A DNA stretch of 36,699 bases from Acidobacteriota bacterium (GTDB lineage: Bacteria; Acidobacteriota; Terriglobia; Bryobacterales; Bryobacteraceae): the NCBI GenBank assembly GCA_016201205.1, contig JACQDF010000013.1:1-36699 (forward strand), given 5' to 3'. Shown here in pieces: positions 36,428 to 36,699 of the stretch. How positions within the stretch are numbered: position 1 is the first letter of the stretch; the number at the start of each line of letters is the position of its first letter. The notes under the pieces are model-generated. The model did not search any database. It worked only from the letters and a program-made list of their open reading frames with translations, and was not told the origin of the DNA. Both the position numbers and the translations under genes were made by a program.

Positions 36428-36699
36428 ATGAGGCTCATACTTGTTGCTCTGTTGAGCCACGCCGGCGTGTTGTTCGCTGAAGGCGCACTCACTGGGGCCG
36501 TGCGTGATGTGTCCGGCACGCCCGTTCGCGAGGCGACGCTCCAGTTGCTCGACTCCCTACAGGCCGTGGTTGCGAGCACAACGGCGGATTCGCAGGGGAG
36601 GTTTCATTTCGGCAACGTTGCCGCAGGGAACTACGCGCTTCTCATCGCACGGTTTGGTCTGGTCGAGCGGCGGCTCCCGGTGCAGATTGGCGCGGCGGC
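36428..36699 (+). CDS. Carboxypeptidase regulatory-like domain protein, TonB-receptor type (5' part only)
   Basis: The gene is cut by the window end after about 90 codons. A signal peptide (MRLILVALLSHAGVLFAEG) is followed by a carboxypeptidase-D regulatory-like beta-sandwich (LTGAVRDVSGTPVREATLQL, DSQGRFHFGNVAAGNYALLI). Such domains head the large TonB-dependent outer-membrane receptors abundant in Acidobacteriota, but they also occur in other secreted proteins. The receptor identity is therefore an inference. Confidence 0.7.
   Translation, partial: MRLILVALLSHAGVLFAEGALTGAVRDVSGTPVREATLQLLDSLQAVVASTTADSQGRFHFGNVAAGNYALLIARFGLVERRLPVQIGAA

Overview
The window reads as a chromosomal segment of a GC-rich bacterium, most likely an Acidobacteriota of the Solibacter/Bryobacter type. 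That is an inference from the GC-rich housekeeping genes, a carboxypeptidase-regulatory-like/TonB-type receptor N-terminus at the right end, and dispersed GAGCCGCGA-type repeats. No rRNA, tRNA, CRISPR array, integrase or insertion sequence was recognised.

Left part (1-9612), mostly housekeeping. A tight cyaY-hemW-ltaE run (frataxin, heme chaperone, threonine aldolase) is followed by a D-2-hydroxyacid dehydrogenase. Next comes a scrambled relic of an SPFH-protein/Arc-like gene pair, then an NCS2 purine permease on the minus strand, divergent from gatB. After gatB lies a pair: a soluble PRC-barrel/MgtE-N/CBS protein and an Nramp-family transporter that lacks the usual TM6 methionine. Together they suggest a Mg2+ uptake module.

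Middle (9703-26177), the main discovery candidate. A single co-directional minus-strand operon of about 16.5 kb encodes a complete siphovirus-like particle. In transcription order it holds a small terminase-position protein, large terminase, portal, scaffold, P22-like capsid, neck proteins, tail tube, G/GT tail chaperones with a canonical -1 slippery site (A AAA AAC), and a very short 202-aa tape measure. It ends with two distal-tail proteins, a 1306-aa gpL/gpJ-like hub with four cysteines, and a 912-aa fibre with a TIM-barrel-like C-terminus. No integrase, repressor, replication or lysis gene is present, and ordinary chromosomal genes flank both ends. Content, order and the mini tape measure resemble a gene transfer agent or another domesticated phage particle. 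A candidate promoter with a perfect palindrome in its spacer lies just upstream.

Right part (26503-36699). A branched-chain amino-acid operon, ilvB-ilvN-ilvC-cimA, is preceded by a 29-codon leader peptide rich in Ile/Leu/Val and a mutually exclusive antiterminator/terminator pair, which is textbook transcription attenuation. CimA supplies 2-oxobutyrate from pyruvate via citramalate, feeding IlvBN and IlvC for isoleucine. A hypothetical membrane-anchored protein, a quinone oxidoreductase, a large inverted-repeat element and a TTG-started M24 Xaa-Pro peptidase follow. accB and accC (biotin carboxyl carrier and biotin carboxylase of acetyl-CoA carboxylase) come next, and then the truncated receptor-like gene.
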